Shown: positions 9,318-18,825 of the stretch, in pieces
Layout of the letters: each line of letters starts with the position of its first letter
How positions within the stretch are numbered: position 1 is the stretch's first letter
Source: Gammaproteobacteria bacterium
Lineage (GTDB): Bacteria > Pseudomonadota > Gammaproteobacteria > Burkholderiales > Sulfuricellaceae
Length of the DNA: 64,000 nucleotides
Direction: 5' to 3'
NCBI GenBank assembly: GCA_018823025.1
Contig: JAHJJI010000089.1
Location: 1 to 64,000 of the forward strand
Program-made: the position numbers and the translations under genes
Notes under the pieces: generated by a model
What the model saw: only the letters and a program-made list of their open reading frames with translations
Database searches by the model: none
Told to the model about the DNA's origin: nothing

Positions 9318-9350
9318 GCTTGAAGTGTCTAATTCAAACCTAGGAGCCAG

Positions 9351-10274
9351 TTACTGGTATTGATGATAGTTGACCGGCAACGCCACAAATGATGACGTCT
9401 CTGCCAGGTTGGGCAAGAAGGGGTGGGTGGGTTTCCTGTAAAGGGAGGTGACTTTTCGTACGTAGTCCCTAGTTTCGGGATAGGGAGGAATCCCGCGGTG
9501 CCTTTCCACCGCCCGTTCCCCAGCGTTGTAGGCCGCAGCCACCAGCGGTACGTTGCCCTTGAAGAATGCCAGCAGCCATTGCAGGTAGGCCAGCCCACCC
9601 TTGATGTTTTGCGCCGGATCGAAGGCATTTTTGACGCGGAAACGATGAGCCGTTTCGGGAATAAGTTGCATCAGGCCTTGTGCATTTTTAGGCGATATGG
9701 CTCGCACGTTAAAACCGGATTCGACCGATATAATCGCCAAAACCAGCTGGGGATCTACCGAGTAGCTGGGCGACAGTTGTTGCACCAGGTCGAAGATGGG
9801 ACCTTTCGGATAGACCTTTGCATCCACCGGCTCCGGACCGTTTCCCGTTTCCGGCTTGGATTCCTCGGGCAACAAACAGCGTGGCAACGATGTCGCTGCA
9901 GAAGAGCGCGTATAGCGCACCATTTCCCGCGCGTGACCATGCCCCTGTTCGGCCGCCATAGCAAATAAATGCGCGGCCACCCCATCGTCGCGGGAAACGC
10001 CGCGTCCATTGGCATACATCCAGCCAAGGGCAAACTGGGCATCGGCAAAGCCAAGGCGGGCGGCGCGACAATACAAGTCTGCCGCCTTGGCAAAATTCTG
10101 CGTTACGCCCTCGGCATGTTCGTACTTTACTGCCAACGCGACCAGCGCCCCAGAATTGTCCAAACTGGCTTCCTGCACCGCCAGTGGTGGGCGCGGATGG
10201 TCGTCGGCGCCGGCACTGCTGACACACAAGACCCACGCTACCAGCACTACCAAGAGCTTGCCTGAAAAAGCCAT
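9351..10274 (-). CDS. Sel1-repeat lytic transglycosylase (SLT domain)
   Basis: This 307-residue exported protein has an N-terminal signal peptide cut near SSAGA-DD. Two Sel1-like repeats follow (about 42-115: YEHAEGVTQNFAKAADLY, LGWMYANGRGVSRDDGVA), then a lytic transglycosylase domain (about 160-285). The catalytic Glu is in ISVESGFN, with GLMQLIPETA and AAAYNAGERAV as the other family motifs. It would cleave murein to 1,6-anhydro products in the periplasm, making room for envelope or secretion assemblies. The start is ATG 10274 with GGTGAG upstream. A -24/-12 promoter lies 44 bases upstream, so it probably belongs to the PrsR/RpoN regulon. Confidence 0.9.
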   Translation of the reverse strand: MAFSGKLLVVLVAWVLCVSSAGADDHPRPPLAVQEASLDNSGALVALAVKYEHAEGVTQNFAKAADLYCRAARLGFADAQFALGWMYANGRGVSRDDGVAAHLFAMAAEQGHGHAREMVRYTRSSAATSLPRCLLPEESKPETGNGPEPVDAKVYPKGPIFDLVQQLSPSYSVDPQLVLAIISVESGFNVRAISPKNAQGLMQLIPETAHRFRVKNAFDPAQNIKGGLAYLQWLLAFFKGNVPLVAAAYNAGERAVERHRGIPPYPETRDYVRKVTSLYRKPTHPFLPNLAETSSFVALPVNYHQYQ

Positions 10275-10318
10275 TGCAACTCACCACCATATTTTGTTCA
10301 AGACATGTGATTCAACAC

Positions 10319-10333
10319 GCAAGTTTCACGCCA
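10319..10333 (-). promoter_or_regulatory. Sigma54 promoter of the lytic transglycosylase gene
   Basis: Read on the minus strand, TGGCGTGAAACTTGC has the -24 GG and -12 GC elements with the required 10-base spacing (consensus TGGCAC-N5-TTGC). It ends 44 bases before ATG 10274. Upstream at 10348-10357 lies TGTAATTATA, also present before the PEP-CTERM gene promoter at 18811. Confidence 0.65.
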
Positions 10334-10613
10334 AAACATAATTTTCTTATAATTACAACAGATTAACCAACAGCGCTCGACGCCTGACAGCGATGTGTGT
10401 AAAAAATACCGACATTATTCGGAGCCTGGCATCACCAACCTAAACGCCACAAGCAACGCACTCACTTGCATTTTGTTGTTAAGAGATTACGACAGCCATG
10501 ACCTTGGCAACCTTGACTCCCCTTTGGGCAAGGTCTATCAATAAATAATAATAAATAATAGAATGTGTTATGAGAGTCTTTCTCCATTCCCGTCTAAATT
10601 TAAACATTTGGTC

Positions 10614-10641
10614 TTGTAAAATATTGCGGCAAAAATAGATA
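10614..10641 (+). promoter_or_regulatory. Possible sigma70 promoter of prsT
   Basis: TTGTAA (10614-10619) and TAGATA (10636-10641) are separated by 16 bases and end about 50 bases before the prsT ATG. The match is moderate. No plus-strand -24/-12 motif with correct spacing was found between 10275 and 10690. The rest of this 416-base gap is AT-rich, with a short TAAATAATA repeat near 10541-10560, and shows no gene. Confidence 0.3.
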
Positions 10642-10690
10642 CCATATAAGACCGGGTTGCCTAGCAAAACTCTATAAGCAGAAAGTACCT

Positions 10691-13486
10691 ATGCATAATT
10701 TCGGCAGTAATAAGCGGGTAAACAAGTGGGTTATGCTTTTGACGATCGTCGTGCTAATCGGGGGAGGAACAACCGCCTGTAGCAAGGTCGAAAACACCCA
10801 GGCACTAATCTCTCAAGCCAAGCAGTTTCAGCAAAAGGGGGACAACCAGGCCGCCATTATTCAGCTTAAGAACGCCTTGCAGAAAACCCCGGATGATGCC
10901 GAAGCCCGCTATCTCTTAGGCATGATTTATCAGGAAACCGGCGATCCCGCTTCGGCCGAGAAAGAACTACGCAAGGCTCTGGCGCTAGGCATGGGCCGTG
11001 ACAAGGTGGCGCCGGGACTAGGAAAAGTCTTGCTGGTGCAAGGACAATTCCAGAATGTTCTGGATGAAACAGACCAAACCGCAGCCAAGAAACCAACCTC
11101 CCCGGAAATACTGGGTTTGCGCGGAAATGCCTATCTCGGCCTGGGTAAACACCAGGATGCCAAGCAATCATTCGAGCAGGCGCTCCAGTCCAGGGCTGAC
11201 TTTGCCGATGCCCTGCTCGGGATGGCCCGTCTCGCCATCGCGGACAAAAACATCGATGCTGCTGTGAGCTTCACCGATCTCGCGGTGAACAAAAACCCGA
11301 AAAATATCGACGCCTGGCTTTTCAAAGGTGATTTGCTTCGAGCCCAAGGGAAGATCGAACCTGCCCTGGACGCCTACGGCGAAACTCTGAAGATCATGCC
11401 GGACAACACGTCGGCACGTCTGAGCAGAGCGTCTGTAGAACTTGCCGCCGGAAAATTTGACGCGGCCCGCGCCGACATCGAGGCAGCGCGTAAGAAGGAG
11501 CCAAAAAACCTAATGGTCGGTTACTTGCAGGCGCTGCTCGATTTCCGCCAGGGGAAACACGCCGCAGCGCGTGACTCCCTACAGCAAATAATGCGCGTCG
11601 CACCCAATCATATGCCCAGCGTGCTACTTGCAGGCGCAGTCCAATTTTACTTGGGCTCGCTACAACAGGCCGAACAACATCTGAAAACCTATCTGGGCAA
11701 TGACCCGAACAGCCTCTACGCACGCAAACTGCTGGCCACAACCCAATTGCGGCAGGGGCAGCCGGACGAGGCTGCGCGCACGCTTGTGCCGCTTGACCCT
11801 GACAACTCGAACGACGCCGGCGTGCAGATAATCGCCGCTGAAATAGCCCTCACGAAAAAACAGTTCGCGCAAGCCTCTGTGCACTTCGAGAAGGCCGCGC
11901 AGATCAACCCGAGTAACGCCGCCATCCGCACCGAACTGGGTCTTTCGCGTATGGCGCAAGGCGACAAGCGCGCGCTTGCCGACCTGCAAATCGCCTCTGG
12001 ACTGGAGGATGAAAGCGGTCGCGCCGACATCTTTATCGTCCTCAGCCAGATCAAAAACAAGCAATACGATGCGGCACTCACCAGCATAGCCGTGCTTGAA
12101 AAGAAAATTCCGCAAAGCCCTTTGCCGTGGAATTACCGGGCAGCCGCCTACCTTGGCAAAAAAGACATCGCAAAAGCGCGCGACAGTCTCGAACACGCGC
12201 TCAAACTCGATCCCAAATTTTTCCCTGCTGCCGCCAATCTCGCCCAGCTTGATCTCAAGGACGGACAGACCACGAATGCGCGCAAACGCTTCGAGGCCAT
12301 TCTCAAAGCCGATCCCAAACATCTCCAGGCCATGCTGGCCATGGCTGATCTGAGCCTGCTCCAGAAGGACGAAAAAGCTTACACCAGCTGGCTGGAAAAA
12401 GCGGCCATCGCTAACCCGCAAGCCATCCAGCCGAACTTACTATTAGCGCGCTATCTGCTGGCCAAAGGCGAAAACACCAAAGCCGTGCTCGCCGCGCGCG
12501 AAGCGGTCAACGCCCAACCCAAAAATCCGACTGCGCTCGACCTGCTCGGCACCGCCCAGTTCGCCAGCAAAGATCTGAGCAACGCCTTGGACACCTACCG
12601 CAAACTCGCCAATCAACTCCCCAATCAGGCTGAACCGCGATTGAAACTCGCCCAGGTTCAGATAGCGATGAAGCAACCCGGGGACGCGCGCAAAACCCTG
12701 CAAGAGGCACTGGGGATGAAACCCGATTTGATCGAGGCGCAGCTCATGCTCGGCGTCCTCGAGATCCAGTCTGCGCGGTATGACGAGGCGCATAAAATCG
12801 CCAAACAGATCCAGCAGCGACAACCCGCCTCCCCAGCGGGACTGGTGCTGGAAGGAGACATAGCCCTGGCGCGCAAGCAATATACCGCCGCGCTCGCCGC
12901 ATTTGAACGGGCACACAAACTCTCCCCCTCTCCTGCCACGCTGATTCGCCTGCACCAGGCGCTGGTCGGTACCGGGCGATTTGAAGAAGGTGAGAAACGG
13001 CTTGCCTCTTGGCTCGCCAGCCATCCGCAGGACGGCGGAACCCGGCTTTATCTGGCTGAGCACCTGATCGCGCGCGGCGCATTCAAAGCGGCCTCGGAAC
13101 ATTACCTGCTCCAGAATCAGCAAAGCCCGGGTAACCTTATTGTCCTCAACAATCTCGCTTGGGCGTTATCGGAACTCAAAGACAATCGCGCACTTTCGTA
13201 TGCCGAACAGGCGCTCAAACTCAAGCCCGACAATCCAACCATTATGGACACACTGGGCTGGATCCTGGTACAGCAAGGACAAACTGAACGCGGAATTAAA
13301 TTGTTGCAGCAGGCGCTGTCGAAGGTGCCCGATGCGGGTTCGATTCACTGGCACCTGGCTTATGGATTTTACCGGGCGGGCGACCGCACCCACGCCAGGC
13401 AGGAACTAAAACGATTGCTCGACAGCGGCCTAGGCTTCCCGGAAGAAGCCGGAGCACGCGAATTACTCAAACAACTGGGAGGATAA
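10691..13486 (+). CDS. prsT: PEP-CTERM system TPR-repeat lipoprotein PrsT
   Basis: This 931-residue exported protein has an N-terminal hydrophobic segment ending in TTAC-SK, consistent with a lipoprotein signal cut before Cys. The remainder is almost entirely tandem tetratricopeptide repeats (for example AIIQLKNALQKTPDDAEARYLLGMIYQETGDPASAEKEL split over repeats 1-2), running to LLKQLGG. Length and layout fit PrsT, the giant TPR lipoprotein that travels with prsK/prsR in exosortase systems and is thought to scaffold polysaccharide export or surface-protein sorting. A second copy follows after only six bases. Base composition and codon use resemble the neighbours. Confidence 0.93.
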   Translation: MHNFGSNKRVNKWVMLLTIVVLIGGGTTACSKVENTQALISQAKQFQQKGDNQAAIIQLKNALQKTPDDAEARYLLGMIYQETGDPASAEKELRKALALGMGRDKVAPGLGKVLLVQGQFQNVLDETDQTAAKKPTSPEILGLRGNAYLGLGKHQDAKQSFEQALQSRADFADALLGMARLAIADKNIDAAVSFTDLAVNKNPKNIDAWLFKGDLLRAQGKIEPALDAYGETLKIMPDNTSARLSRASVELAAGKFDAARADIEAARKKEPKNLMVGYLQALLDFRQGKHAAARDSLQQIMRVAPNHMPSVLLAGAVQFYLGSLQQAEQHLKTYLGNDPNSLYARKLLATTQLRQGQPDEAARTLVPLDPDNSNDAGVQIIAAEIALTKKQFAQASVHFEKAAQINPSNAAIRTELGLSRMAQGDKRALADLQIASGLEDESGRADIFIVLSQIKNKQYDAALTSIAVLEKKIPQSPLPWNYRAAAYLGKKDIAKARDSLEHALKLDPKFFPAAANLAQLDLKDGQTTNARKRFEAILKADPKHLQAMLAMADLSLLQKDEKAYTSWLEKAAIANPQAIQPNLLLARYLLAKGENTKAVLAAREAVNAQPKNPTALDLLGTAQFASKDLSNALDTYRKLANQLPNQAEPRLKLAQVQIAMKQPGDARKTLQEALGMKPDLIEAQLMLGVLEIQSARYDEAHKIAKQIQQRQPASPAGLVLEGDIALARKQYTAALAAFERAHKLSPSPATLIRLHQALVGTGRFEEGEKRLASWLASHPQDGGTRLYLAEHLIARGAFKAASEHYLLQNQQSPGNLIVLNNLAWALSELKDNRALSYAEQALKLKPDNPTIMDTLGWILVQQGQTERGIKLLQQALSKVPDAGSIHWHLAYGFYRAGDRTHARQELKRLLDSGLGFPEEAGARELLKQLGG

Positions 13487-13492
13487 TTAATC

Positions 13493-16372
13493 ATGAAGAA
13501 ATACGCTGTTGCGCACCCCTGTACACGCTGGGACTCCGCAATTCTCAAGCATCCAGCAAGATCGATCATGCGCCACTTCAGCCTGATGATTCTTCTCCCG
13601 CTTCTATTACTGGCTGGTCTGTCCCCAATCAGCGGCTGTAGCCGCAATCTAACTCCTGTCGAACATGTCACAAAGGCCAAGGAGCACATGGACAAAGGCG
13701 AATATCGCCCAGCACTTATTGAATTAAACAACGCGCTTCAAAAAGATCCCAACTCGGTAGAAGGGCGCTGGTTACTAGGTAAAGTCGCAGTAAATCTGGG
13801 TGATGGCGCCCGCGCAGAAAAAGAAATCAAAAAAGCCACTGAGTTGGGTTTGAAGCGCGCGTCAACACAGGTTACTTTAGTCAAGGCCATTCTGTTACAG
13901 GGCGACCTGGATCGGGTGATGACAGAAAGCGGCACACTGCCGCCCGATGTGTCTAAAACGGATCAGGCCGCTATCCTCGGACTGCGGGGACAGGCCTTTA
14001 TCGCCAAGGGCCAGTTCGACCTGGCGCAACAGGCCCTGGAGCAGGCCTTGCAAATCAAGTCCGATTCGGTCCCTGCATTGATCGGCATGACCGCCCTGCA
14101 TGGCTACCAGCGCCACTATGATATCGCCCGATCATGGGTAGAAAAAGCGCTGAAGGCGGATTCGTCCTCTGTCGATGCCTGGAGCGCTCTGGGAGATCTG
14201 GAACTGGCCCAGGAGAGGTTGGCAGAGGCGGAAAAAGCCTACGATAGTGCCATCAAGCACAGAGCTACACCCTATTTCGAACACGCCAAACGAGCACAAG
14301 TACGTACCCAGCTTAAAAAATTCCAGGAGGCGGCAGCCGACATCAAGGTCTTAAAAGAATCGGGGTTTAAAGACCATCCCTATGTGAATTACATCGCCGG
14401 GCTGAATTATTTCGCCCAGAAAAAATATCAGGAAGCGGCAACGGCATTCCAGGCCAGCTACCAGGCTGTTCCCGCCTTTCTGCCCAACAGAATCTACCTG
14501 GCCACCGCCCATCTCATGCTCGGCAACACCGAGCAGGCGCTCAATCATGCGCAACAGATTTTTGCGCTCGCGCCCCGCTCCAGAGCGGCTAAAAACCTGC
14601 TTGGCAGCATTCTGATCAGCCGAGTCGAATACGATGGCGCAAAAGGCATCCTGCAAAAAACCCTGACCAATTCCCCCAATGATCCCCAGGCACTGGGCAT
14701 GATGGCCACCGTCTCCATGCTGGAGGGCGAGACGGCAAAAGGGCTGGAATACGCCAAAAAACTTGCCGCGCTGGAACCCGACTCGAAACCGGCCCAGGAC
14801 ATGCTCATGGTGGCAAAACTGATGGCCGGTGAAGCGCTAGACAAGACTATCAGCCAGACCGGCAATCAGGCCGGCGCTACGGGCGATGCTTACACCCAGG
14901 AACTCATGCTGGCGCTCGCCGCCTTCCGTGACAACAAACTCAAGGAAACCCTCGAACTCGCCAAAGCGCTCCATGCCCGTTACCCGGACAAAGTTGACCC
15001 GCCCAAACTGATGGCAGCCTGCTATCTCGCCGCAGCCCAGTGGGATCAGGGCAAGGCCGAACTGGAAAAAGTCCTCAAGCTCCAGCCCAATGAACCCTCT
15101 GCCACCCGCAACCTCGCCAAGGTAGAAGCCCTGCAAGGCAACTATCCGCGGGCGAAAACCCTGCTGAAAGCCCTGCTGAAAGCCCAGCCCGGCGACACCA
15201 ATGCCGCACAGCTACTGGCCAGTGTCGATAGCCTGCTGGGCAATCCTGTTGCTGCCCTCGAGGTGCTGGAGCAGGCGTCGAAAAGTAACCCCAATGACCT
15301 GAACCTGCGCGCTCACCTCGGACAAACCGCTCTAACAGCGGGCCGCCCTGCCGCGGCGCTGGACATCACCCGCGAACTGACGGATGCCCAGTTTCGCCAG
15401 CAACCAGCGCTGCTGGAACTGCGCGGCAAAGCTCTGCTGTTGACTGGAGATAACGCATCCGCCGCCAGCACCTTCGAGAAGTGGACGAAAATCGCCCCTA
15501 ACTCTGCTCCCGCCCATTTTCAATACGCCAATGCCCTGGCCGGCCAGAATGATGCATCCCGCGCCCGCAAAGCACTAGAGCAAGCGATAAAACTCGACCC
15601 CCGCTACCTGCCTGCTCGCGTGGGAGAAATCAAGATGCGCGCGCAATTCCGCGAACTGGATCAGGCAAAAAAGGCGCTCGCCAAACTCCGGCAGGATTTT
15701 GGCGACCGGGTCGAAGTGCTGAGCATCGAGGGATGGTTTGCGTTGGGTACCAACGATTTCCCTGTTGCCGAACAAAAATTTGCCGCGGCCCTCAAGAAAG
15801 CCCCGGCTTCGGAACTGGTTGTTCTCACCAGCCGGGCGCAGTGGGCACAGAAAAAACGGGAGCCCGCCCTCAAAACCTTGCGCGACTGGCTGAAGGACCA
15901 CCCCAATGATGTGCTAGTCCATATGCAACTGGCTGGCGCTTATTTGGATATGGGCAAGGACGCGGATGCCTTGGCAGCCTATGGCCAGGTCGTCAAAATC
16001 GTCCCCCAGCATGTGCCTGCTCTCAACAACCTGGCCTGGCTGAATCGGGACAAAGCCCCCAAACAAGCCATGGACTACGCCCAGCAGGCCTATCAATTGG
16101 CTCCCCAAGACCCCTACGTGCTTGATACCCTGGGCATGCTGACACTCAAAAATGGCAATCCGATGCGCGCCGTCAGCCTGTTGCGCGATGCCGCCACCCG
16201 TGCCCCGGCCGATCCCAAAATCCAGATGCATCTGGGCAACGTGCTGGTCCAGCAGAAACGCTTTGGCGAAGCGCAGAAAGTCCTGGAAACCCTGATGCAG
16301 AAGCATCCCAACACGCCTGAGGCCAAGGAAGCCCGCACTTTGTTGGAGTCATCCCGCAGCTCGGGACGCTGA
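13493..16372 (+). CDS. Second PrsT-type TPR lipoprotein
   Basis: This 959-residue protein is a PrsT homologue: a hydrophobic stretch ending at SGC-SRN (lipobox-like), then TPR units over nearly the whole length (ALIELNNALQKDPNSVEGRW resembles AIIQLKNALQKTPDDAEARY of the first copy). The start at 13493 is favoured by GGGAGGA nine bases upstream, overlapping the prsT stop. It leaves a long 50-residue leader; ATG 13568 (MRHFSLMILL) would give a more usual signal peptide but has no good ribosome site. Co-transcribed with prsT and the glycosyltransferase. Two tandem but diverged copies suggest division of labour, or hetero-assembly. Confidence 0.9.
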   Translation: MKKYAVAHPCTRWDSAILKHPARSIMRHFSLMILLPLLLLAGLSPISGCSRNLTPVEHVTKAKEHMDKGEYRPALIELNNALQKDPNSVEGRWLLGKVAVNLGDGARAEKEIKKATELGLKRASTQVTLVKAILLQGDLDRVMTESGTLPPDVSKTDQAAILGLRGQAFIAKGQFDLAQQALEQALQIKSDSVPALIGMTALHGYQRHYDIARSWVEKALKADSSSVDAWSALGDLELAQERLAEAEKAYDSAIKHRATPYFEHAKRAQVRTQLKKFQEAAADIKVLKESGFKDHPYVNYIAGLNYFAQKKYQEAATAFQASYQAVPAFLPNRIYLATAHLMLGNTEQALNHAQQIFALAPRSRAAKNLLGSILISRVEYDGAKGILQKTLTNSPNDPQALGMMATVSMLEGETAKGLEYAKKLAALEPDSKPAQDMLMVAKLMAGEALDKTISQTGNQAGATGDAYTQELMLALAAFRDNKLKETLELAKALHARYPDKVDPPKLMAACYLAAAQWDQGKAELEKVLKLQPNEPSATRNLAKVEALQGNYPRAKTLLKALLKAQPGDTNAAQLLASVDSLLGNPVAALEVLEQASKSNPNDLNLRAHLGQTALTAGRPAAALDITRELTDAQFRQQPALLELRGKALLLTGDNASAASTFEKWTKIAPNSAPAHFQYANALAGQNDASRARKALEQAIKLDPRYLPARVGEIKMRAQFRELDQAKKALAKLRQDFGDRVEVLSIEGWFALGTNDFPVAEQKFAAALKKAPASELVVLTSRAQWAQKKREPALKTLRDWLKDHPNDVLVHMQLAGAYLDMGKDADALAAYGQVVKIVPQHVPALNNLAWLNRDKAPKQAMDYAQQAYQLAPQDPYVLDTLGMLTLKNGNPMRAVSLLRDAATRAPADPKIQMHLGNVLVQQKRFGEAQKVLETLMQKHPNTPEAKEARTLLESSRSSGR

Positions 16373-16378
16373 CCACCC

Positions 16379-17581
16379 ATGAAGATTCTGGCGATTGCCA
16401 ATGCCCATGCCCTGGCGCATGTCTCGCGTCTGCTCGAAATCGCCAAGGTCTTGCGCACGCGCGGTCACGAGGTGGCGTTCGCCGGGCACGGAAAATACCT
16501 CCAGGCCGCAGGGTGGGATGGCTTCGCTACCCATAAACTGCCTTACATTTCGGTCGAACGGGTGGTCGAGGCGGTACGCAGCCAAAAACTCTGGACACTT
16601 TACCGCGAGGTCGAGCTGGAAACTTTCATCGCCGCCGAGCTGGCGTTATACAAAACCGTCCAACCTGACCTTGTGCTGCTGGACAATCGCCCCAGTGCCC
16701 GCACCTCGGCCGACATCGCTGGCATCAAGACCGCCGCGGTGCTCAATGTGCACATGAGCAATTACCGGCGCATTCCCTTCTTCAGCTACAGCCAGCTTAG
16801 CGGCGGTCTGCCCGGTACGGCGCTGGCCGACCGGCTGGAAAACGCCATCGAGCGCCAGATTTATGACCTCCTGGTGATGGGCGGGCTCAACGCCCTGCGT
16901 AAAAAACGCGGCCTGAAGCGGCGCTACGCCTACGAACACGAAGAGGGCGATTTGAGCCTGTTGGCCGACATCCCTGAATTCAATCCAGTGGGCGCCTTGC
17001 CATCCCATGCCCGTTACATCGGCCCGCTGACCTGGCACAACACCCTCCCGGCTCCGATCTGTCTGGATAAGCTTGACCCTGACAAACCCACCGCCTATTT
17101 CACCCTAGGCAGCGAGGGGCTGGACGAACTCGTAGCTCATCTGGGCGAACTTGCCCGCCAGGGGGTACAGATTGTGGTGGCCACCGGAGCGGCGAATCTG
17201 GCAAATATGGCCGCACCCGAAGGAGTATTTCTGGAGCAATACGTCAACACTGAAACCCTGCTGCCCCTTTGCGATCTGGTCTGCTGCCACGGCGGCAATG
17301 GCACCCTGTATCAGGCACTGAGCTTTGGCCTGCCCTGCGTGGTGGTCGCCACCCACGCCGAGCAGCATTACGGCGGAAAACGCATCCAGGAGCTGGGGCT
17401 GGGCTTGAGCCTCACCCTCAAACAACTGCGGCGGGCAGGCATAGTCAAACTGGTGGAAGCCGTGCGGCAGGTGCTGGCCACGCCAGACTACCGGAACCGA
17501 GCACAGGCATTCTCGCAATACTTCAAAAATGGGAACAGCGCAGTACGGGCGGCTGACGCGATAGAACAGACCTTGCGTTAG
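16379..17581 (+). CDS. GT1-type (MGT-like) glycosyltransferase
   Basis: This 400-residue protein has the GT-B fold pattern of UDP-glycosyltransferases (GT1/MurG-like). The N-terminal half begins MKILAIANAHALAHVSRLLE. The C-terminal donor-binding half has YFTLGSEGLDEL and VCCHGGNGTLYQALSFGLPCVV, with the conserved GGxGT segment. It starts six bases after the second TPR gene, so it ends that operon. It is paralogous to the enzyme at 19757-20977: both contain LxADxPEfxP...LPxhxRYxGPl.W. Acceptor and sugar are not predictable; a role in making the local polysaccharide or a glycolipid is likely from context. Confidence 0.85.
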   Translation: MKILAIANAHALAHVSRLLEIAKVLRTRGHEVAFAGHGKYLQAAGWDGFATHKLPYISVERVVEAVRSQKLWTLYREVELETFIAAELALYKTVQPDLVLLDNRPSARTSADIAGIKTAAVLNVHMSNYRRIPFFSYSQLSGGLPGTALADRLENAIERQIYDLLVMGGLNALRKKRGLKRRYAYEHEEGDLSLLADIPEFNPVGALPSHARYIGPLTWHNTLPAPICLDKLDPDKPTAYFTLGSEGLDELVAHLGELARQGVQIVVATGAANLANMAAPEGVFLEQYVNTETLLPLCDLVCCHGGNGTLYQALSFGLPCVVVATHAEQHYGGKRIQELGLGLSLTLKQLRRAGIVKLVEAVRQVLATPDYRNRAQAFSQYFKNGNSAVRAADAIEQTLR

Positions 17582-17625
17582 TCATCACCCATGCTTCACC
17601 GGTATAGCCAGGTGAACAAGCAAAA

Positions 17626-17651
17626 AAAAGCGCAGCCGAAGCTGCGCTTTT
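17626..17651. terminator. Bidirectional terminator
   Basis: AAAAGCGCAGC and GCTGCGCTTTT form an 11-pair stem with a CGAA loop. It has A and T runs on the two sides, so it can stop the plus-strand prsT operon and the convergent minus-strand PEP-CTERM gene, whose stop is at 17668. Confidence 0.85.
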
Positions 17652-17667
17652 CTGGCAGTCAAGAACC

Positions 17668-18708
17668 TCAGACGTGATTCTTGCGGCGGGCCGATACCAC
17701 CAAGCCCAAGAGGCCAATCCCCATCAGGGCCAGCATGCCAGGTTCAGGCACGCGCGTTACCAGAGTGGAAGTCAAGGCATTCAGCGTCAATGTCCAGGTA
17801 CCCGCAGACAAACCCGCGGTGTTGATTCCATAAGACCCAAGACCATATGCCCCAGGCCCCCAACTGGAATCGGCAGCAGTACCGTTGGTAGAGGTACCAA
17901 CATTGACGTTGAGATCTTCAGTGTCAGTTCCGGCCATTTCTACACAAGTAAGACCTAGGCCAGCAGCAATGCAATCATTGACACCTACAGTCCCCTGCGG
18001 GTTCCAGTTAATGAAGCCACCACCGCCATCTTTTTGCAGCGTAAAGGAAGTGTTCATATTGGCCTGCGCCTGGTAGGCGCCTGGAGCTTCGCCAAAAATC
18101 GCCGCCCGCATATCAGGGTCAGCGAGGAAGGACAAGTCCAGCGTGGCCGAGGAACCCGTAACCTGGAACGTAAAGGTAAACGAGGTCGTAGATTTGATCT
18201 CGGCATTGGCTGCTGCCGCGCCACTGTTTGAAATCAGGGATTCTGCAATCTGGTTGGTGCTGGACGGCAAGCCATTAACCAGTTCAGCCGTGTAAATGAC
18301 CGAGTCGGAATTAGACCAGTTGCCAGCCAGGTTAGCCGGGGTATCCCCGTAGAAGGTGAAGGAATTGGCCGTGGTGGCATTGTTGGCACGGGTGACAACG
18401 GTGCTACCCGGTGCATTCACCGCGTTAGCGTCCAGTACCGGGGATACTCCACAGTTATTGGAACCCGGCGTACCGAAACAGGTCCCGGTGGCGATACCGC
18501 TGACGCCGTTGAGGGTAGCGGTATTGGTCAGGTTGAAATTGAAATTGAAGCCGCCGACCGAGCCACCCGCACCTGGGTTGATGCTGATAATAAGGTCTTG
18601 CATATTCAGCCCTGAGGCTGCGTACACATAAGCGGCCGCCTGCTGGCTGACGCCCAGAGCGAGTGCGGCTGTTACGGCTGCCGCCAGCACTGATTGTTTA
18701 ATTTTCAT
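17668..18708 (-). CDS. PEP-CTERM sorting-domain surface protein
   Basis: This 346-residue secreted protein has a clear signal peptide (MKIKQSVLAAAVTAALALGV, cut near QAAA-YV). A low-Cys body rich in Asn, Gly, Ser and Thr follows. The C-terminal PEP-CTERM tripartite signal is VPEPG, then LALMGIGLLGLVVS, then ARRK. It would be processed by an exosortase of the XrtA type, not encoded in this window. The start has AAGGAGAT upstream. A near-consensus sigma54 promoter ends 102 bases before the ATG. The body shows no domain that I recognise; its function is unknown beyond being an exported, sorted protein, perhaps part of the extracellular matrix. Confidence 0.9.
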   Translation of the reverse strand: MKIKQSVLAAAVTAALALGVSQQAAAYVYAASGLNMQDLIISINPGAGGSVGGFNFNFNLTNTATLNGVSGIATGTCFGTPGSNNCGVSPVLDANAVNAPGSTVVTRANNATTANSFTFYGDTPANLAGNWSNSDSVIYTAELVNGLPSSTNQIAESLISNSGAAAANAEIKSTTSFTFTFQVTGSSATLDLSFLADPDMRAAIFGEAPGAYQAQANMNTSFTLQKDGGGGFINWNPQGTVGVNDCIAAGLGLTCVEMAGTDTEDLNVNVGTSTNGTAADSSWGPGAYGLGSYGINTAGLSAGTWTLTLNALTSTLVTRVPEPGMLALMGIGLLGLVVSARRKNHV

Positions 18709-18810
18709 GATTATCTCCTTACGTAGATTGATTAATTACTTAACCAGTGCCAATGTCGGGTTGTACTAAGATCTATGTAACGGATCATTGCACTTCGTAC
18801 ACAATCATAA

Positions 18811-18825
18811 GCAATTGGTGTGCCA
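18811..18825 (-). promoter_or_regulatory. Sigma54 promoter of PEP-CTERM gene 17668-18708
   Basis: On the minus strand TGGCACACCAATTGC is an exact TGGCAC-N5-TTGC. Its last base lies 102 bases from ATG 18708. TGTAATTATA follows four bases upstream (18830-18839). The rest of the gap up to 19075 is AT-rich to about 18890 and shows no convincing gene. Confidence 0.8.

Noticed and set aside
11660-12421. 253-residue antisense frame inside prsT, with others like it in the second TPR gene
   Set aside because: Long antisense frames arise from the GC-rich TPR repeats; no family signature or start site.
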